Source: ZC4RG42 sp003242425 (GTDB lineage Bacteria; Pseudomonadota; Gammaproteobacteria; Burkholderiales; SG8-39). From it: a stretch of 64,000 nucleotides of DNA. The number at the start of each line of letters is the position of its first letter. Within the stretch, counting starts at the first letter, position 1. The position numbers were made by a program, and so were the translations under genes. Where the stretch lies: assembly GCA_937907425.1 (NCBI GenBank), contig CALCIE010000024.1, positions 62,001 to 126,000 on the forward strand, written 5' to 3'. The notes beneath the pieces were generated by a model. That model searched no databases and was not told where the DNA came from. It saw only the letters and a program-made list of their open reading frames with translations. Below, piece after piece: positions 60,592-64,000 of this stretch.

Positions 60592-62532
60592 ATGCGCTGG
60601 CTCGCTTTCGTGCTGCTCCTGCTTCCGTTCGTCCTGCGCGCTGCGCCGGCGGACGACGCGTTCCTCCTTGCGCGCGACGCTTGGCGTGCGGGCGATGTCG
60701 CGCGACTGGAGATCGCGTTGCCTGCGGTGGCTGGGCATGTGCTCGAGCCTTATGCCCGCTATTGGTATCTGCAGTTGCGCATCGAGGAAGCGGAGCCCGA
60801 GGAAATCCAGGCTTTCCTGCAGGCGCACGAAGGTTCCTATCTCGCCGACCAGTTGCGCAGAGCGTGGTTGCGCGTGCTCGGCAAGCGCGAACAGTGGGCG
60901 CTCTACGACGCCGAGTATGCGAAGCTCGCGCGCTCCGAGCCGGAGCTCGATTGCTATTACGCGCTCGCACGCGTGCGGGAAGGCGATCTTGCGGCGGCTG
61001 AGGAAGCGTTCACGGTATGGGACGCGGCGCGCGAAATTCCGGAGGGCTGCCAGCCGCTGGTCGCGGAACTGCACGCGGCGGGCAAGCTCGACGCGCGTCA
61101 GGTGTGGTTGCGCGTGCGCGCGCTCAATGCCGCGAACCGCACCGCCGCCGTGCCGCAGACACTGGCCTATCTGCCCGAACGCGAGCGGCCCGCCGACAGG
61201 CAGCTCGAGCGTATCGATAAGAAGCCCGCCGCATTCCTGCAGCAGGCGGAGCGGCTGAACCTGAAGAAGCGGCTCGACCGCGAACTGGTGATCTACGCCG
61301 TGCAGCGGCTGGCGCGCCAGGACGTCGAACGGGCGGCGCAACACTGGCTCGGGCTGCAGCGGCATTTCGGCGATTACGACCGGGCCTATGTATGGGGGCA
61401 GCTCGCTTTCCGTGCCGCGCTCAACCACTTGCCTCAGGCGCTCGAATGGTACGGACGTGCCGATGCCGCGCCCCTGAGCGACGAGCAGATCGAATGGCGG
61501 GTGCGCGCGGCCATGCGTGCCGGCGACTGGGCGGAAGTGGCGCGTTCGATCGAACGTCTGCCGGAGGCGCTGCGCAACGAACCGGTGTGGATCTACTGGT
61601 CCGCACGCGCCATGGCCGCGCTCGGCCGCCACGACGCGGCGGTGGCGCAATACGAGCGCATCGCCGGCGCGCCGCACTTCTACGGCAAGCTCGCGCAAGA
61701 GGAGCTGGGCCGCCCGCTGGTGGTGCCGCAGGAGCGGCATCGACCGGACGAAGCGGAATTGCGCGCGGCGGCCGAGCATCCGGGCCTGCGTCGTGCGGTG
61801 GCGCTGTTCGACGCCGATCTGTGGCTCGAGGCGGTGCGCGAATGGAACTGGGCGATCCGCGACATGGACGACCGCAAGTTGCTTGCGGTGGCCGAATTCG
61901 CGCGCCGCAGCGAGTTGTGGGACCGCGCCATCGCCACGGCCGAACGGACCCGGCAGCTGCACGACTACTGGCTGCGCTTCCTCGCTCCCTATCGCGAGCG
62001 CTTCGCCGCGCAGGCGCAGGCCTACGATCTCGACGAATACTGGCTGCTCGGCCTGGTGCGGCAGGAGAGCCGTTTCGTGACGCAGGCGCGCTCGTCCGCG
62101 GGCGCGATGGGCCTCATGCAGGTGATGCCCGCCACCGCGCGCTGGATCGCGCGGCGCATGGGCATCGGTTACCACCCCGACCGGATCACCGACGTCGACA
62201 CCAATATCGCGCTCGGCACCGGCTATCTGCGCTACGTGCTCGATTCGCTCGACGGTCATCCGGTGCTCGCGGCCGCGGCCTACAACGCCGGCCCCAACCG
62301 TGCCCGGCGCTGGAAGGCGGACCGTGAATTGGAAGGCGCAATCTACGTCGAGACCATTCCTTTCACCGAGACGCGCGATTATGTGAAGAAGGTAATGACC
62401 AACGCCTCCTTCTACGCCGCGCTCTACGGCGGCAAGGCCGCGGGCCTCAAGCAGCGCCTGGGGATCATTCCGCCGCGCACCTCCGAAGAAGGCTACACGC
62501 CCACGATCACCGGACAGGCGGGGCTACAATAG
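60592..62532 (+). CDS. slt: Soluble lytic murein transglycosylase
   Basis: A 646-residue Slt70-family periplasmic enzyme that cleaves MurNAc-GlcNAc bonds. The signal peptide (MRWLAFVLLLLPFVLRAAP) is followed by a long alpha-superhelical U/L domain (about 25-460) rich in tetratricopeptide-like helices. The C-terminal GH23 domain has catalytic Glu492 in LVRQESRFVTQARSSAGAMG, then LMQVMPATARWIARRMG and AAAAYNAGPNRARRWK. The released anhydro-muropeptides are AmpG substrates; an AmpG-like permease is encoded at 28772. The ATG start lacks a visible ribosome site. Confidence 0.94.
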   Translation: MRWLAFVLLLLPFVLRAAPADDAFLLARDAWRAGDVARLEIALPAVAGHVLEPYARYWYLQLRIEEAEPEEIQAFLQAHEGSYLADQLRRAWLRVLGKREQWALYDAEYAKLARSEPELDCYYALARVREGDLAAAEEAFTVWDAAREIPEGCQPLVAELHAAGKLDARQVWLRVRALNAANRTAAVPQTLAYLPERERPADRQLERIDKKPAAFLQQAERLNLKKRLDRELVIYAVQRLARQDVERAAQHWLGLQRHFGDYDRAYVWGQLAFRAALNHLPQALEWYGRADAAPLSDEQIEWRVRAAMRAGDWAEVARSIERLPEALRNEPVWIYWSARAMAALGRHDAAVAQYERIAGAPHFYGKLAQEELGRPLVVPQERHRPDEAELRAAAEHPGLRRAVALFDADLWLEAVREWNWAIRDMDDRKLLAVAEFARRSELWDRAIATAERTRQLHDYWLRFLAPYRERFAAQAQAYDLDEYWLLGLVRQESRFVTQARSSAGAMGLMQVMPATARWIARRMGIGYHPDRITDVDTNIALGTGYLRYVLDSLDGHPVLAAAAYNAGPNRARRWKADRELEGAIYVETIPFTETRDYVKKVMTNASFYAALYGGKAAGLKQRLGIIPPRTSEEGYTPTITGQAGLQ

Positions 62533-62538
62533 CCGCGA

Positions 62539-62570
62539 CACCGCCGCCGCAGGCGGCGGTGCCCGTTTTT
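62539..62570 (+). terminator. Hairpin terminator after slt
   Basis: CACCGCCGCC-GCA-GGCGGCGGTG is a perfect 10-bp stem with a 3-base loop, 6 bp after the slt stop, followed after CCCG by TTTTT (62566-62570). The four-base gap before the T-run makes it suboptimal but still a plausible intrinsic terminator. Confidence 0.6.
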
Positions 62571-62591
62571 CGTGCAGGAGGAATAAAGCCG

Positions 62592-62657
62592 GTGATCTTC
62601 GTCTGCTTCCTTGAACCCGCTCGTTCCGAACACCCGATCGAGGTGGGCCGTGGCTGA
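62592..62657 (+). CDS. Candidate 21-residue leader peptide ahead of the NDUFA9-like gene
   Basis: A short open frame beginning GTG at 62592 (MIFVCFLEPARSEHPIEVGR and on) is preceded at 10 bases by a perfect AGGAGG (62576-62581). It ends with TGA at 62655-62657, overlapping the GTG start of the next gene at 62650. No other start codon in the region uses this strong ribosome site. It may be a translated coupling peptide or a chance frame. Confidence 0.35.
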   Translation: MIFVCFLEPARSEHPIEVGRG

Positions 62658-63612
62658 CATCGTCGTCCTCGGCGGCAGCGGATTCATCGGCCGCCATCTC
62701 GTCGAACGCCTGGTGCGCGACCATCACCGCGTACGCGTGCCGACGCGCCGCGCCGAGCGCGCGAAGCACCTGCTGGTGCTGCCCACGGTCGAAGTCGTCG
62801 AGGCGAACGTGCACGACGCCGCCGTGCTGCGGCGGCTGTTTCAGGGCGCGGATGCCGTCATCAATCTGGTCGGCGTGCTCCAGGACGGCCGCGGCAAACC
62901 CTACGGCGCAGGCTTCGCCGCGGCCCACGTGGAGCTGCCGAGCCGCGTGATCGAGGCCTGCCGGGCCGCGGGCGTGCCCCGTCTTCTGCACATGAGCGCG
63001 CTCAAGGCCGCCTCCGACGCCCCGAGCGCCTATTTGCGCTCCAAAGGCGACGGCGAAGCCGTGGTGGTCGGCGCGCGCGGTTACCTGCACACCACCATCT
63101 TCCGTCCTTCGGTGGTGTTCGGGCCGGAGGACAGCTTCCTCAACCTGTTCGCGAGGCTGCAGCGCAAGCTGCCCGTCATCGCGCTCGGCTCGCCGCAAGC
63201 GAAATTCCAGCCCGTGTACGTCTGCGACGTCGCCGAAGCCTTCGCGCGCAGCCTGTGGCGCGAAGACAGCTACGGCCGGGCTTACGATCTCGTCGGGCCG
63301 GCGGTCTATACGCTGGAGGAACTGGTGCGCTACGCGGGCACGGTTTCGGGACATCCGCGGCCGATCCTGCCGCTCGGGCCGCGCGCCTCCTATCTGCAGG
63401 CGATGCTGATGGAGTTCGCGCCTGGCAAGCTGCTCAGCCGCGACAACTACTATTCGATGAAGGTGGACAACGTTTCCGACGCGCCGCTGCCCTTCGGCAT
63501 CCGCGCCACGCCGCTCGAAGCGGTCGCACCCACCTATCTTGCCGCGGGACATCCGCGCGTGCGCTACTTCACCTTCCGCAACTACGCCGGCCGTACCTGG
63601 CGCGAACCATGA
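62650..63612 (+). CDS. NDUFA9-like NAD-dependent epimerase family protein
   Basis: A 320-residue extended short-chain dehydrogenase related to the complex I NDUFA9 subunit. The Rossmann motif is VLGGSGFIGRHLVERLVRDH near residues 5-24, with VINLVGVLQDG, LLHMSALKAASDAPSAYLRS (the S...Y...K-like region changed to YLRSK), TIFRPSVVFGPEDSFLNLFA and FQPVYVCDVAEAF. It is often encoded near slt in betaproteobacteria, and its catalytic activity is unproven. I choose the GTG at 62650, preceded by GAGGTGG, over a TTG at 62611. It ends with an ATGA overlap to the GST gene. Confidence 0.87.
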   Translation: MADIVVLGGSGFIGRHLVERLVRDHHRVRVPTRRAERAKHLLVLPTVEVVEANVHDAAVLRRLFQGADAVINLVGVLQDGRGKPYGAGFAAAHVELPSRVIEACRAAGVPRLLHMSALKAASDAPSAYLRSKGDGEAVVVGARGYLHTTIFRPSVVFGPEDSFLNLFARLQRKLPVIALGSPQAKFQPVYVCDVAEAFARSLWREDSYGRAYDLVGPAVYTLEELVRYAGTVSGHPRPILPLGPRASYLQAMLMEFAPGKLLSRDNYYSMKVDNVSDAPLPFGIRATPLEAVAPTYLAAGHPRVRYFTFRNYAGRTWREP

Positions 63613-64000
63613 ACCGTCCCGTCCTGCTGATCGGCAACAAAAACTATTCTTCCTGGTCGCTGCGGCCATGGCTCTTCATGGCCCATCACGGCCTCGATTT
63701 CGAGGAGCGCCGCGTTTCCTTGTACGCGCCGGGCTCGAAGGAGGAAATCCTGCGTCATTCGCCCGCCGGCAAGGTGCCGGTGCTGCTCGCCGACGGCACG
63801 GTGGTCTGGGATTCGCTCGCCATCCTGGAATGCCTGGCCGAACGCCATCCCGAAACGCAGGGCTGGCCTGCCGAGCCCGCGCTGCGCGCTCATGCGCGTT
63901 CGATCAGCGCGGAAATGCATGCCGGTTTCGCGGCCATGCGCGAAGCGCTGTCGATGAACTGCCGCAAGGTCTATCCGCCGCGGCAGTGGCCGGAGGCAGT
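63609..64000 (+). CDS. Glutathione S-transferase family protein, truncated by window edge
   Basis: About 130 residues are visible before the window ends. The thioredoxin-fold N-domain has LLIGNKNYSSWSLRPWLFMA, with the likely catalytic Ser in the SSWS element, then HSPAGKVPVLLADGTVVWDS with the cis-Pro and the glutathione-contacting DS. The helical C-domain starts LRAHARSISAEMHAGF. Its ATG overlaps the preceding stop (ATGA). Glutathione would come from gshAB in this window. The substrate is unknown and the C-terminus is missing here. Confidence 0.88.
   Translation, partial: MNRPVLLIGNKNYSSWSLRPWLFMAHHGLDFEERRVSLYAPGSKEEILRHSPAGKVPVLLADGTVVWDSLAILECLAERHPETQGWPAEPALRAHARSISAEMHAGFAAMREALSMNCRKVYPPRQWPEA

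Overview
The window is a high-GC bacterial chromosome segment that reads as Betaproteobacteria. The evidence is the co-occurrence of the proteobacterial-type gshA next to gshB and an EIIA(Man)-HPr-EI phosphotransfer set, a metX-metW pair, ubiE, a cytochrome c5-like protein, an orphan Bug-type solute receptor, and the order leuS-lptE-holA-proA-nadD-rsfS-rlmH-maf-rng. I cannot fix the order or genus from the sequence alone. Nearly all of it is core housekeeping DNA. I see no phage, insertion sequence, integrase or CRISPR array.

Layout. 1-1.9 kb (minus): Tim44-like protein, ubiE, DUF971. 2.0-4.15 kb (plus): phoB-phoR, with a candidate Pho box in front. 4.1-9.2 kb (minus): a 525-residue protein of unknown function, a HIT hydrolase, a membrane protein, homoserine kinase thrB, a DUF2782 protein and a LOG-family protein whose start codon overlaps that of plus-strand polA (9.2-11.9 kb). 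11.9-23.2 kb (minus): a long envelope and lipoate cluster (DUF4197, lipA, lipB, DUF493, dat, dac, rlpA, rodA, mrdA, mreD, mreC, mreB). 23.3-26.5 kb (plus): gatCAB for transamidation of misacylated tRNA. 26.5-32 kb: DUF4124 and pyrE (minus), xth and an AmpG-like permease (plus), metW and metX (minus). 32-38 kb (minus): a small hypothetical, ptsI, ptsH, EIIA, gshB, gshA and cytochrome c5. 38.1 kb: tRNA-Arg(CCG), then a monocistronic Bug receptor. 39.5-50.6 kb (minus): small hypotheticals, a Tat-exported dienelactone hydrolase, and the rng-to-leuS block. 50.7-59.8 kb (plus): a flavin monooxygenase, uvrD, three tandem paralogous methyltransferases, ilvA, a 60-residue membrane protein and an O-methyltransferase. 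59.8-64 kb: 5-formyl-THF cyclo-ligase (minus), slt, an NDUFA9-like protein and a truncated GST gene (plus).

The elongasome genes (mreBCD, mrdA, rodA) sit with a D,D-carboxypeptidase, a septal lytic transglycosylase and a D-amino acid aminotransferase, so this stretch makes and remodels side-wall peptidoglycan; slt and the AmpG-like permease elsewhere in the window could recycle it. The PTS proteins have no sugar permease here, which suggests a regulatory phosphorelay.

Two items stand out. The first is a strong candidate SAM-II (SAM-alpha) riboswitch with its own intrinsic terminator in front of metX (about 31957-32077, minus strand). It carries an extra hairpin between P1 and the pseudoknot strand. 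The second is a tandem array of three DOT1/lysine-methyltransferase-like proteins (54548-57291). Copies 1 and 2 begin with convincing secretory signal peptides, which is puzzling for an SAM-dependent enzyme, and copy 3 has lost its signal. I regard the methyltransferase array as the best candidate for undescribed biology in the window.
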